Shown here: piece by piece, positions 25,301 to 37,972 of the stretch
How positions within the stretch are numbered: the stretch's first letter is position 1
Layout: the number at the start of each line of letters is the position of its first letter
DNA from: Nemopilema nomurai
Taxonomy: Eukaryota; Cnidaria; Scyphozoa; Rhizostomeae; Rhizostomatidae
DNA: 64,000 nucleotides
Assembly (NCBI GenBank): GCA_003864495.1
Contig: ML133498.1
Span: 2,709,839 to 2,773,838, forward strand
Direction: 5' to 3'
Position numbers and translations under genes: made by a program
The notes under the pieces: model-generated
What the model saw: only the letters and a program-made list of their open reading frames with translations
Database searches by the model: none
What the model was told of the DNA's origin: nothing

Positions 25301-26388
25301 GGCCCCTGAACATATTTCATTAGGAAGCTTTAATGAATTCATTATTGCTTGCAAATATACAAAGAAAATATTGGCTTCATATTAACATCAAGTAGATTCG
25401 CAACTCTATGCCCCAATGAAAGAAGTTTTAAATTTTTGTGTGAATCGAGTAGCTAGACCAACGCTGCCCTTAACTGCTTACAATGATCAGCAAGTGCTTG
25501 AACAATGGAGCCCATCAATTTTTAGAAGAACTCCCTGTTGTTCAAGGAAGTTGATGCTGCGAGCTTTTAAAAATGGTAACAAGGATTGCCTTGAAAATTG
25601 ATCAAAGCCAATTTTGAGAATTGATAAAAAAGTTTTAGTCTATGTAGAAGTAAAAGAAGCTGTCTGAAGCAGGGCTACGAAACAACATTTTGGGTTCAAA
25701 GTTGAGATTTGCCAACAATAGAGTATAGCTTTAGGGTGTTGTCAAGATAAAGGAGTTGCCTAATTCTTCATTTGAAGCCCCACCCCATATTTTTCGCACA
25801 TTCTTGGAAACACCAACAAACATAATGTAGTGAATTCCCTTTTCATTATAATGTTTATTTCCTTTATAATTCACTTCAATACTAAAATCTGTCATGAGCT
25901 TTATTGAAAGTGCGTTGAAAGTAAAACAAAGCAAGACAGTAGCAAAATTTCATCCTATGCCGACAAAACTTTCATTGTGCAGACAGACACAAGTACCCTC
26001 CCTCTTTCCTCTTTAGCAACGCCCCTAAAAGCTATGTATGCAATTTATAGTACTTTGGGAAACCCAGAGAAGTAGTTGCACAACTGCATTTGACAACTTG
26101 TGTTTGCACCGAGTATTGTGCTTGGGGTACATCCTTGTAAATTTATTGTATATGGAGGTTTCCCAATACATAGAATGCAGGCTCCATGTAGAATAGTACA
26201 GCCACTTTTGAGCTGTGATTTTGTTGTACCTAATTGTGATTTTGTGATTTCTTGTGTAGCCTAATTAGAAAAGTGATATTTTCATGGAGTATTTCTTTTA
26301 TAAATTTCTTTTTCATTGAATATTCTGTTCCTTCAGGTTTTTTTGTGATTTACACCAAATGAATGAATCTCATTTTGTCTGTCTGTAG
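22322..26388. other. Intergenic region before the TIR-repeat gene
   Basis: No supported exon apart from the repeat fragment near 23360-23573. Upstream or noncoding exons of the TIR gene may lie here, because a good acceptor (TCTGTCTGTAG) precedes 26389. Confidence 0.45.
23491..23573 (-). repeat. Dispersed repeat fragment, right partner of an inverted pair
   Basis: Reverse complement of 20551-20640. The adjacent 23360-23490 reads on the minus strand as GAVAPFTELKLVWRPF, the kind of open stretch left by an ancient repetitive element. It is not a gene. Confidence 0.8.
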
Positions 26389-26398
26389 AACCAAAAAA

Positions 26399-28373
26399 AT
26401 GGAATGTAAAGGGCATATCATGCTCTCTTACCAATGGGATAGTCAAAAGGCAGTCTGTAGAATCTGTGAGGAGCTACGATCTTCTGGGTTTAATGTATGG
26501 ATGGACTTGGATTCAATGTCTGGTGATATTTTCAACAAAATGGCTGAAGGAGTGGAAGGTGCTGCCATTATTATTGTTTGCATGTCCATGAAATACCAGT
26601 CATCTGAGAACTGTAACAAGGAGTTCAAGTATGCACAAGTGAAGAGAAAGAAAATCATACCAATTAAGATGGAGAAAGGCTTTGTTGCAGATGGAGCTCT
26701 TGGTCTTATCACGGCTGGGAAATTGTACATTGATTTTAGTGACACCTCAACATTCAATGAAAACATGAAGAGCCTGGAAAAAGAAATTAGGGCTATGCTA
26801 GGGGAAACCAAAGGTAATGTGTGTAGAGGCTTTTTGTCTGCAAGTAACTGATTCTACTTCTGAAAAGTAGATGAAATTAAGTACTTGCTTTTTTCCATAC
26901 TTTCTTTACTTTCTTTGCATGTAATTTGAGATTTATCGGGGTGAATTGACTTCCAAGGGATGTTGTGTTCATTGTATTCTTTTTATCAATAGGTCCTCAT
27001 GTCCGCAGAATTTCGAATTTTGTCGTTATGTATTATTGGTCGAGCTCTTTTCCAATATTGTAAATTTACTCAAATAAACATCGTATTCTAGTGCTTCCAG
27101 ATCTGGTTAGCACCAATCCGAGTGATATTGGTAAGTTTCTGGTTATCTTTGTATAGTTTTAGTGTTTTGAGCTGCTTCGTGTCCCACTGGAAAACTTACA
27201 TTAGACTCTTCCCTTTCATAATAAGGAAAGAAAAGGAAAGAAGAAACATGGAGGAATTTTAAGATTGGTGTTAAAAGAGCAATGTTTGATAATTCAATAT
27301 TCTTCGTGCTATACGTAGGGCTAGCTCCGTGTTATAAAAGATGTGATTATTGGAAGAAAATGAGAGGAAACTGAGTGTCGGAAAGTAGAAAAGGTAGGAA
27401 AGTAGAACTAGATGTTTGTCAAATTTTAAAGGAAGATAGAGAAAAAGAAAGATAGGGATTCTAATAGTTTTCTAATACCAATCAAGTAGAAAACGTATAT
27501 ATTACAAAATTTGCACAGTTCAGTTCTTTGTCTTGAGCTGCAGCTGGCGATGAAATGGATGTTGGGACAAGTAGAGGAAAGGGAAGGTAGTAGAAGTGGG
27601 GAAAACAGATTACGAGAAGCCTAGAGAAAGAAAGTATAAAGAAGAGATATCTAGACATCTGAAGAGATAGCTAGACATCTGATTGATCGTTTTGACTAAA
27701 ATAATTTAGACAAGTTCGAGGTAGCCGAAGCCGATACCGGAGGCATTCATTGGTAGTGAAATATCAAATCAAAAGGATGTATTCTGCAGTGCGTTGCAGT
27801 GGATAAGACAAGACACTTTTGGTGCTAGTGTGCGTTTCAAGTTAATGAAGTTTTGAATTCGTATATGACTCGTTTTAGGTATTACCACAAAGATGTTTTC
27901 AATATCTGTCGGGAGTGCTTCTGGGCAGGCCTGTAGAATAGGCAAGGGTATGGCCAGAGAGGCATTACAATTCCAGCCTGATTTCGTTTTCTATGCCAGT
28001 GAGACGGAAGTCGACGGAATGGCTCCTTTCAGTGTTGGGTTCGCCGGTGAGGGTGACAGATGGAGACATAATATCGTCCAGGTGCGCAAATTGCTTTGGT
28101 CTCTCGCTTTTATTAAGGATTTTATTGCAGTTCAGAGAGACAATAGTGATTTGATTGCAGTTCAGAGAGAAAATAGTGATTCGATTGCAGTTCAGAGAGA
28201 AAATAGTGATTCGATTGCAGTTCAGAGAGAAAATAGTGATTCGATTGCAGTTCAGAGAGACAAGCTTGCATGTTTGCTTTGCCTTACCGTGAGAAAATCA
28301 AAGTATTATTGGAAATATTGATATGATTATGATTATGGCAGTCAGTATAATATGTAATATTATAATAATATAT

Positions 28374-28406
<33 letters not shown>

Positions 28407-30143
28407 ATATATAATATATAATTAATATAACTTGCTTAATATTCAAATATTCTTATTGAATGACTTGAGAAGCAGGTGCTTTTCTCATAGATGGATAGGA
28501 CTGACAATCTAGTACTTTAGATCATTCAAAGTACTTGACATATTCCTTCACCCAGATCTCAAAGTAAACCTATACTGTCCCTTCATGTCATATTGCATTA
28601 TTGAGGGCTGTTCCTTTTCTAGGGCCCCGATGCTGGGAAGCGTGGGTGGACGCATGCCTTCAGGTTTTTTGCATTCCCTTCTAAGAGGCACTATACAACC
28701 CCATACGCTGTGGGGCATACGGACAACGAGGGAGGAGGATGGAAGTTCTGTGTGAAAGAAAACGTCACATCAGCCACAGATCATGAATGGCCAGACAACT
28801 TTTGTTTAGATTTCGTGTTCCACTCATTCTCGGATGATCCAGAATGCCTCGTCCCGATCTTTGTGGCTAGCTTCAATGACAACAATATCGCAAACGTATC
28901 TGTCACGCCTGGATGTGACAATAGGACTGAGTTTGCTGCCACATTCTCATTCCAAGCACTGTCATATGCCCCCCTTGACTGTTTTCCATTTTCTGTGGAC
29001 GAAAATGGTATGCATCATCTTTTCACTTATTCTCTTTGCCTTTCATATACATTTTGAAATAATTCACACATTTTGAAATTTTTAAGAAATACTATGAATT
29101 TTTTGCTTCTTTTGGTTTCAACCAAAATTTCAAAAAGCATCATTCAAGAAGCGATGATATTTTCTTCCTATTAAGATTTAAAGGGTTTCTTACGAGCTCA
29201 TTTCTATTCGTTGAATTGGTTCCATCCTTGAATTGTTTCTATTCGTTGGCTCTCTTGAACTTTTCTGTTTTGTTGGATCAACGAATGATCTTCCCCAAAA
29301 GTTGCTCTCATATAGAACTTTCTCGAAGCCCTGTTTCCCATTGAATCATGCTAGTATTAACTAAACACTTAATCCAAACGGTCTATTGCAGTGGCCAAAT
29401 TTCCAACATTATTTTCAATGATAGATAGGCCAGATGGATTCACTTGTTAAATAAAGCACTTTGTTTCAGAGGCTATACGCAACGGTAATGATCCCAGGTA
29501 TCGCATACGGCAGGAAACATTTACAGAAGTCGTTGGTTATGCCGATGGCTGGAAAAAACAGCAGCATTTGCTTTTTGGATTCGAACGTATGAAGTCTGGT
29601 TTGATTCCAATCTCACTTGGATATAGGTCTTATCCAGGTGGCAGACAGTACTGCATCGCGCACAATTCACACACGGTGCTCAGTGGCTGGACGCAACAGT
29701 CTACTTTTTTCGTATACCCGTTCGATGCCTCTTTGGGTGTTTCTGTGGCAGTTGGTTTTGAATCAGAGCATGACTGCTGTAGGCTGAAGCAGGCCAGTCG
29801 ACTGGAAGAGGCCTACTTCAAGCACGGCTTCACTTTCTGTGGCTACTCGTATCAGCATCCCGGTACAGTACCCATTTCTGTTGGTCAGGCTGGAGCCGAG
29901 CATAACCACACCTTGAGAAGTCGCGTTGAGCTTGGCAGAAATGCTGGTAATCGAGGCTGGAAGCACTGTTTCACTGTTTTCGTGTTCAAAGAGGAAAAGC
30001 CTGGCACGTTTCCAGTCTCGGTAAGTCATTCTGATTTCAGCTTGGGTGGCTGGAAGTACCGGGTAAGCAAGGAGAGCGCCTCATCTGAGACTCCAGGCTG
30101 GACCCATGACTTTGTTTTTTATGCCTATCCACTTCCAAACTAA
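26399..30143 (+). CDS. TIR-domain protein with C-terminal W-x-H-x-F / PGTxP repeats
   Basis: Exons 26389-26813, 27092-27130, 27879-28081, 28623-29007 and 29470-30143 join with matching phases to give 571 aa from the Met at 26399. An in-frame ATG at 26363 is also open if no intron ends at 26388. Residues 5-135 form a TIR domain: HIMLSYQWDSQKAVCRICEE, a BB-loop region (FNVWMDLDSMSGD), then IIIVCMSMKYQSS and CNKEFKYAQVKRKKIIPI. Glu75 in CNKEF aligns with the catalytic glutamate of NAD-hydrolysing TIR domains such as SARM1. Residues from about 156 to the end are roughly eight units built from GW.H.F.FYA, PGT.P.SVG.A and GGWK(Y/F).V motifs. I do not recognise this repeat; a beta-rich binding or lectin-like fold is a guess. 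No signal peptide or membrane helix is seen, so a cytosolic role is likely. Confidence 0.88.
28122..28262 (+). repeat. 30-bp tandem repeat just inside an intron
   Basis: About 4.5 copies of a 30-bp unit containing GATTGCAGTTCAGAGAGAAA. They begin 41 bp after the donor at 28082 and stay in frame with the preceding exon. Each unit would read SDSIAVQREN if the intron were retained; the frame closes at 28321. Confidence 0.93.
28345..28430. repeat. AT-rich (TA)n microsatellite
   Basis: A run of TA, TAA and ATAT units with almost no G or C, within the same intron of the TIR gene. Confidence 0.9.
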
Positions 30144-30331
30144 CAACACAAACTAAAGCAATTTGTTTTAGAAATTTTCATATATCTCATTGTTTTTTAA
30201 AGTTTTGCATGCAGGGTATTTCAGCTATATTTTAGTAAGTATGATTATTTAGCTGCTTTCTATCTTACGATGTAGCTTTAGTTTAAACTTGAAGTTTTTT
30301 GTCAATAGAGTGGAACTGTTTAAATAGTAGA

Positions 30332-30703
30332 TACCGTGAATCCTTGAATAAGCCCCCTGGGGGCTTATTTATTTTTTATATTTTTTGGTGGGGGCTTATT
30401 GGAGGGGGGGGGGGGGCTTATAAAATTTCTTCAAACATGCCACATAAATAGATAATTTTTGAATTTTCTTTCTTTTCATAGTATGAAAAATAACCTAAGT
30501 ATAAAGTAACATTTGATTAAATTATTTACAAAAATATAAATTTTTGTATTAATTCACTAAAATGCCAAAGGCAACATCAGGGGTAAAAAATCAACAATCC
30601 GAGGGGGGGGGTTTATTGAAAATTTTTAGTTCTAGGGTGAGGGCTTATTCGAGGGGGGCTTGTTCGAGGGGGGGGGGGGGCGGCAATTCGAGGATTTACG
30701 GTA
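30332..30703. mobile_element. TA-flanked MITE with C-rich subterminal repeats, copy 2
   Basis: Inverted relative of 9654-10030. It begins TA-CCGTGAATCCTTGAATAA and ends CAATTCGAGGATTTACGG-TA, with AAGCCCCC / GGGGGCTTATT arrays inside each end and the same AT-rich core reading backwards. It sits about 190 bp after the TIR gene stop codon, so it could fall within the 3' UTR. Confidence 0.88.
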
Positions 30704-31849
30704 TGGCAACAGGCCCGTCCGCGAGCGAAAGGCGCCAATAGAGAGGGGGCTGGTAGCTAGTCATTCTGTCCTTTTGACCCAATATTAGAACATTGGCCCC
30801 TTGTCGCAAACTGCTCCAACCTCGTGACAAACAAGTTCATGTTTTTTATGTTTCGATAAACAGTATCGAAACCCAGTTCTCCGCTCCAAGACACCATCTC
30901 GCTCATTCTCGAGGGACGTGTTCCGATTCCCTTGCAATGTATGGATATCGAATACGTTGAATCATTGTCCCAACAGAAATGGGAGCCAATGGCGCTTGTT
31001 CAGCTGGCAAAATGCTTTTATGTTTGTTGGCTTTTCCGTTCGCGCATTAACTGGAGTGGGCTGCGTCAAGTTCCGGATCAATAGCCTTCAAAAACCACAA
31101 TTGATTTCCTGAAAATGAATTCTTTGTAAAGAGGGAGCAGTTTTCTTGGAAGTCTATTTTGAGGATTTTGTGTTCTTGAAAGTAGAGTATGGAGGGGAGA
31201 AATTTGAATGTTGAATACTCGTGTTTCTCAATTTTTAAAAAGTTTTCGCCACTTGTTCATCTACTTCGTTTCAATTGCAGCACTCTTGGGGGCTTTCAGA
31301 TAAAAAAGTCTACGGATTTTTTGTAGACGAATACTGCCAATACTGGCAGTTAAACGCGCCGATTTTTCTATCGCTTTCAAATGTTTGATATCCAGGGGTT
31401 TTTTGCATTTGACTTTAGTTTTATCCAGCACTGTAGATTAACAAACCGAACATGTTTCTATTTTTGCATGGAAGGTTATGATGTGAAATTCAGTACCATA
31501 GAACTACAGTTTTTCATTTTCGCAACACCAAATATATTAGTAACACTTTATTGTTGCTCAAATGCTTCGGTCTCTTAACTTCCCTGGCGTGTCCATTACT
31601 TATTTCTCATTACAAACGAGTGTGCTTTAGGATTTGAAGACGTTTTCTGACTATTTTTCGACGTTGGATCGGATGTCGTCTATCAGGGTTCCAAGAAGGC
31701 GAATTTGTATCATGTGATGCTTCGCTTCTCGTATGTGTACAGTTATTTCCCTTTTGGACACCAGATCCATGTGATCCACCTTAAGCGCCGACGCCTACCA
31801 GTGAATTGCTGATATAGCAGCTACACTTACGAGGCCAACTTCATCATCT
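30704..31849. other. Intergenic, nothing identified
   Basis: No coding exon supported. Short open frames lack splice context and homology. Confidence 0.5.
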
Positions 31850-32438
31850 GTACTAATGTGTTCAAAAATTTGCGGTGTATTTTAGGATGGGATTTTATTA
31901 TTACTAATAACTTACAGCTTTCCCTTCAGTATGAAGTCCATGGGGTCATGTACAACCTTGTAGGTCCTCATGGTAATACTCCTTTGATGCCTGTCTCTGT
32001 CCCAACTCAGCTGCCTCCTTCACCTGCACGTTCTATTAAGGTTGATACCAGTCATAACCAGTAAGAAGGAGCACCCAATTTTTATTCAGTCCGTTTTTCA
32101 AAGTTCCAGGGAAAGTGGCGCTTAAGATTAGCGTTGTTCTTCTTAGGCGATCTGAGTGTATTGTCGAAGTAAAAGTTTCCAAAAACTATGGGACTGACCC
32201 TGGCACTATCAGCCAGAGAATCATTGATAGTATCTATCTTTTTGTGCATACTCTTAGCCAGGCAAGCGGTCAAGTAGTACCAGTTAGAATTATGAATCCT
32301 TCTGATAAACCTATTGAGTTATACATTGGGCAAGACATGGTTGAATATGGCCCAGTATCTGAATACATTCCTGAAGTGGATGATCAGTGGCAAACTGACA
32401 AGATGTCTTTTCTCTGTGTTGCCATATCCGAACATTGA
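31850..32438 (+). pseudogene. Ty3/gypsy-like retrotransposon fragment (protease and following region)
   Basis: ILGWDFIITNN (about 31880-31910) looks like the motif that closes a retroelement aspartyl protease. About 300 bp further, VVPVRIMNPSDKPIELYIGQ then DMVEYGPVSE follows the pattern that lies between protease and reverse transcriptase in gypsy-type polyproteins. The two pieces are separated by a stop near 32064. No LTRs, reverse transcriptase or integrase are seen, so this is a dead fragment of an LTR element. The family is inferred from these two motifs only. Confidence 0.65.
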
Positions 32439-33953
32439 GAACGCCACATATTAACTTCTATAGAAATGAATTCCAGCGATTAACTTCAAATGTTTTAAAA
32501 GATTTGGTTGCGATGCATTCATGTCAATTTAGTGCTCTGGCACACTCCGATTTAGTGTGGCTCTCTTAAACTATTGAAGTTTCCTGATATTTATCACCAT
32601 ACTAAAGCCTTCAGCAGGTATTTAGCCCCCTGTGAATTCAATTACTAGTTATCATCTTGCTAAAAAAGTTTACTAAACGAACTTCTATTTTCCGCATTTT
32701 TATTTGCCAAATTGAATATGTTCGAGGATTGCAAGGTGTCAGCAGAGGTGTGCTCCTGTATAACATCTTAATACCAAAACTTGAAGCCACAAGAGCTTTA
32801 ATAGTAACTAAATTACGGAAATATGCGGTCTTCTTAGATTTTCCTGAGCACCCATTCGTGATATTCAATTAGGGGTATTGGGCTGCAGTTGCTCGGCCTA
32901 TCACCGTTTTATGAGCCCACTATTCAATTCTGGAGAATGGGGGAAGTGATTATATTTAGGGGGATTTGTGTAATTCCCCTATGATAACCTCATCTGTCAT
33001 TTCCTTCGTGCAAAAACGCAGGTCATGCAGGTCAATAAAACGCAGGTTAAATCGGTCGCGTCAAGAACAATGGACATGGGCTTGGGGCCCCGCCTTACAG
33101 CCACTGGATCAAAGTTCGCTGAGCTGTATGAAACCCCCTCTGCATTTTCAAACGCCTTCAAACTTTGAAGAATACCTTCATGTTTCACCATCATTCACAT
33201 TCCACATATAGTTTTTGTAACGTTGTTGCGATAGAAATTCATTCCTGGTAATACTCTTTTTTTGGTAAGAACAATTTTTAAAGAACTCCGAGGGTTGATT
33301 CGCGTAAATATTATCAATGTAACAACATGCAAGGTCTCAGATGAAAAAATAGACGGTAAACAAACTTTACAAAAACCTTTTTCCTCGTGAGAACAAAATA
33401 GAATATATTCCCCCAGCTGACCAACCGTTGCACTAAAATAGATCCTCCGAAAAGGGGGCAGGATAATTTAAGTGGGTACGTATGCAAATATCGCCAGTGT
33501 TGATTAAACTGTCTCCACTAAGCCCTTAATGACCCTTAATGACATACCTGTACTATGGGGAATGTTCGAATCACGTTTAAGGCTCTGACTGTAGTCCAAA
33601 GACTTCCCACTTCCACTAAACAATCTCACGATGAATTATAGTAAAATCATATAACGATTTCAAGGGGCGAGTATCCTACCTCGTCTTCCCTTCCACTCTC
33701 TCCTAAATCTAAATAATTACGTATATTTACGGGAAAATTAACATAAAAGCATTGCTCAGCACAAAATGTTACGACGAATACACAATATGATGAAACTCTA
33801 AATTTGGGGTAATCCTGCAACAAAAGAATGGAATTACCTAGACACAATGGGGATTACCTAGGTGCTATGCAATAACCAATTTTGCTACGTATACAAGGAA
33901 AGTGAAGCTTAATTGCTTATTATAACCATGCTTAGGCTAGCATTATTTCGAAC
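32439..33953. other. Intergenic, nothing identified
   Basis: No gene or clear element is seen. It may contain further decayed pieces of the gypsy-like element to its left. Confidence 0.5.
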
Positions 33954-34372
33954 AGTACACGCTTTCTTTTATAAGGAACCTACCGCAAGGCCTAGTTCCA
34001 AAAGTTCCTTATTCGTAGATCTCAATCATCAATTTTTACTACCAAAAGTTCCTTAAAAGTTCCTTAAGTTCTCACTTTCAGTGCTTTTGACTACAATAAG
34101 CCTTAGCACTTAATAGAGAGGGGCGAGACAGCATATGCGGAAACTACTCGACGAAGCACTTGACACACGAATAGCAAACAATCTATGCGAATATTGGCTG
34201 CAAATGAATGGAACCGGCTTTTTAGTTCTTGATGCTTGCAGTTATAAAAAATTTTCAAATCGAAAAGTTCCTTAGGGATTTCATTTTCAGTAGTATAAGT
34301 TCTTTAAATATTTCGGCCTTCTACATATAGGTTCCTTATAAAATGGTTCCTTATAGAATAAAAGCGTGTACT
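33954..34372. mobile_element. MITE with AGTACACGCTTT ends
   Basis: The left end AGTACACGCTTTCTTTTATA then AGGAACCTA is the reverse complement, with a few changes, of the right end TAGGTTCCTTATA...TTATAGAATAAAAGCGTGTACT. Several AAGTTCCTTA units repeat inside. It is noncoding, about 419 bp. If the true edge is TA-CACGC, a TA target duplication is possible. Confidence 0.78.
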
Positions 34373-34513
34373 TGGAGCGTCTGTAATCTATACTATATAC
34401 ATGCAATACACATATACATATTAACAGATATCAAACTCATTTTGTTAGGAAGGGGCTGGGTGTGGCTCTCCGCTCCCTTGCACTGTCATGCGTAACTGTT
34501 ACTTAATGGTGTG

Positions 34514-35690
34514 CAGTGGCGTAGCGTGAGTTGCAGAAGTGGGTATGCGGGGAGGGGTCTGGGGTCAAGGGGCAACGCCCTAATGGGGGAGCAGGGGGCT
34601 AAGCTCCCGGAAGCTATAGCTTTTTAAAAACACCTGATAGTTAAAAATAGCGCTTTCTCTACATTCTTATCGTGGCCAAACAGAACATCTACAACAAACT
34701 ACGAAATGAAAATTATATAATAAAAACATGACAATTTTTTGACAACAACATGACATGACAAGCATGACTATGTTCAAATGAATTAGGCTTCAACCTTTGA
34801 GTTGAAAAACAATCAAGGATCTTCTATAACAATTTAATGCTCGTGGTTATGATAATATTCATAAACAACATACAGGCGAAAATGGTTCTCTAAAAGGGCA
34901 GACCCCCGTACCATCCCTACTTGTGCACCCTCCCTATTTGGGTACCCTCACTAATTGAGTACCCTCACTTGGCACTTAAGCTGAAATGAAAAGCATTTGT
35001 GCAATCAACTTATACTCTTCTATCTCTATAACCCTATAATCCATATCGTCTACTTGTTTGAACCCGCATGTCGAAGACATATGCTGAGATTCAATTCAAC
35101 TAGGGTATGCGGATCGGCAACCGCATGCCCTGGCTCTTTGTGATCAGTATCTGGTCACATGACTTGGCTTGCTGATCAAGATAACACGAAGCAAGCTGAG
35201 GTCAGTTGCTTCCCTTTCAAAGCTCTGTCCTCAACACTGTGAGTAAAAAATTGGAACAATCTCTCGTTAGCAGGATAGATTATTCGTTGATACAGCATTC
35301 TATCCTTTTTTTTGCAAAATTTTACATTTAAGGAGGGAAAAAACAATTGTTTTGTATCAGGTAATGCGGTCAGAATTCCTCATTCCCGGAAATGAGCAGT
35401 GCTGTAGACGAAGGTTGCTAGCCAAAGTCAGTCCAAAACAAAGGAATCTTCAGAAACAGGGATACGAAGATTAGTAAATTTCTGTCAAGGTAAAAGCTAA
35501 GGTGCACCCATTGAACCCCCATGATCCGATGATCAAGGGTGCGACAGTGCAAATTTCAATTAATCGTCAAAGCAACTGTTTAAGCAATAGAATCTGTTTT
35601 CTTTTTCAAAAAGGCGCTTTTAGAAATATTTCTGGTCAGATTTGCAGGGCATGCGGCGCATTACCAGCTTCCCTTGACGCTACGCCACTG
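34514..35690. mobile_element. hAT-like non-autonomous element
   Basis: Perfect 14-bp inverted ends, CAGTGGCGTAGCGT and ACGCTACGCCACTG, are the same as the left end of the hAT element at 44916. It is 1,177 bp with no transposase. Flanks ATGGTGTG and GGTGTAAG resemble each other only in part, so the 8-bp target duplication is not intact or the edges come from two insertions. Confidence 0.7.
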
Positions 35691-37859
35691 GGTGTAAGAA
35701 GTAGAACCCTATTATGGGACTGCAGAAAAACCTTTAAGATAAGAACAGTATTACGGGAACTAGAGCCAAAAAAGTAAATAGATAATGACGAAATTGTTGC
35801 GGATATTGCGCGCTGCGAGGGAGATTTTCCCACGACCGCCTGTTTTTAACCATAGGACATTACTATTTACGTACTAACCAAATTTGAATAGTTCTTATGT
35901 TATGTTTGTGAAACTAATGGAAAAGATTAACCATATAATACGTTGCATGTGATTGGTTGTTCTATAATCTTAGGAGTGATGCATGTTAACCGTAATGTTT
36001 TGTTGATAATCGAGAGTCACGGTATCGTTGCCGTAGAATGTAGACGTGGAAGGTTTGATAATATGTTGAGAGGAACTTGTGTTGTCTTCACTGCTTCTCA
36101 TCTCGTCAAGATCCAAAAGAATGTGAGGGGTTGCGATTCCTCTACAGAAATTGAATAGCTGAACAATTAGCTGTGCCGTAAGCCACATATAGTGTACTTT
36201 ACTGACTAGTATATATTTGGCTCTTTCTTGTATGCTTGGGGGTCTAAATCCCGGGAAACGTCTATTTCAATACATGCTTGCGGTGACATAGCGATCAGTG
36301 TGCTTTTCTCGTAACAATCATGGAGCTGAATAGGATACTCGGTAAAAAAATTATGAAAAGATTTCATATGAAGAAACTTTTAACAAGTGACCATGGATAT
36401 GACTGGCTACTCATGGGGTATGATTTGTGAAACAGAGTAGAAAAGCTCCGTAAAGGCGAAACTGTGATGAAGTGAAAATTACCCCATGATTGTCTCTATG
36501 AAAGGCACCAATAGACCCTCATTCATTCCAATGTTGACGGCATGAGCCAAGGACCCCAAGCCCATGGCCGTTTTCCTTGACCCGCACCATTTTGCATTTT
36601 GTTGACCTTTATTATCTGCGTTTTACACCTGCCGTCTTACTTTAAATACAAAATCTGGTTTTCTGTAGAAATCTCGTTATAACTCATTTATTCCTTTTGC
36701 AAACATTTCACTTCCTGTTATACATATACCTTTGTATATCCCATATACCAGTGCCTAATTTAAGCAGTTTCTCCAAAACCACTCTTTGTGAAATTTGATG
36801 TAAACCACGCCCTTTAATTTGCGAAATATTATCATATTTAGTTTTATTCAAACAAGATTTTTGTGTTGTATTTTGATATAGGCCAAACCTTGAACTGTCG
36901 AGATTTTAAAAATACTATAATAATACTATAAACGTTTTACTCTATAAAAACATGATTGATTTCAACTGGCTTCGATAATGATAAAATAAAATGATTCGAT
37001 AATGATATTGATAAAACAATGATTTATTCCAGTTGCGATGCGTGTGTATCCTTCTCCATGAAAGTCTATTCTTCGATGTTTGATGTGTCTATTCTTCGAT
37101 GTTTGTGCAGCGTTGCACGTCATCCGTCATAGGGCGACCAGTTTCGGATTATATTTACAAATTTACAACATCTCGTTTAAAACTTTACATTGCCCTTATT
37201 TTTTGGGCTTGATTAAGTTACGCCCAAAATCCATTCATGTTGTCGTACCTTTTCTGTCAACCTTTTCCTTCTAGTTGTTGCTCTGAGCATATCAAGGGCT
37301 GCTTGTGATGGGTCAAAGGCCGCTAGATCACTCATGTTTTGCGAGACATGCAAATAGTTCTTGATTGTGCTAAATGTGATAAACACCTCAGGGAGGGAAA
37401 ATAAAAAGTGATAAACATTTCAACCCAAAAGAACTCTTGCGACCAAGAAACTTAAAGTTTTCCATTTTTTACCACTATTTTTTTCCAAGACCACTAATTG
37501 AATTTCCAAGACCACTATTAGTGGCCAAGACCACTCTAAATTAGGCAATGCCATATACCATTTATACATATAATACCGTCTCTCTCCTTTGTTTTCTCCA
37601 TCTTCCGTTTTTCGCGAGAGAGACTAGCAGGAGACTGTCGGTGGACGACTCAAACAAATAGATCCTTTCAACACCCTTTGTTTACACCCCCTGCAAGTTT
37701 TGCACTTCCTTCCGCTTTTTGGGCGATTCCCCATTCAGTGGTAATTCCCCTGAAAGATCGGATGTCGGATAAGGAATCACAACTAGACATTTCCATTGTG
37801 CTTTAGCCAATCAGAAAGAGGAACAGCAAAGAATAAAATGAGCGAGGCTTCATGCGTCC
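35691..37859. other. Intergenic, nothing identified
   Basis: No supported gene or repeat. AT-rich with short chance frames. Confidence 0.5.
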
Positions 37860-37972
37860 ATCCTCTGTTCCCAGAAAACAAACCTGAGGGTCGAACATTC
37901 AGTGCGAAAGAAAGCGAATCTCCAGCCGCAGGTATGAGAGTTTGGTTGAACTTGTTTTAATAACTCTGTTAT

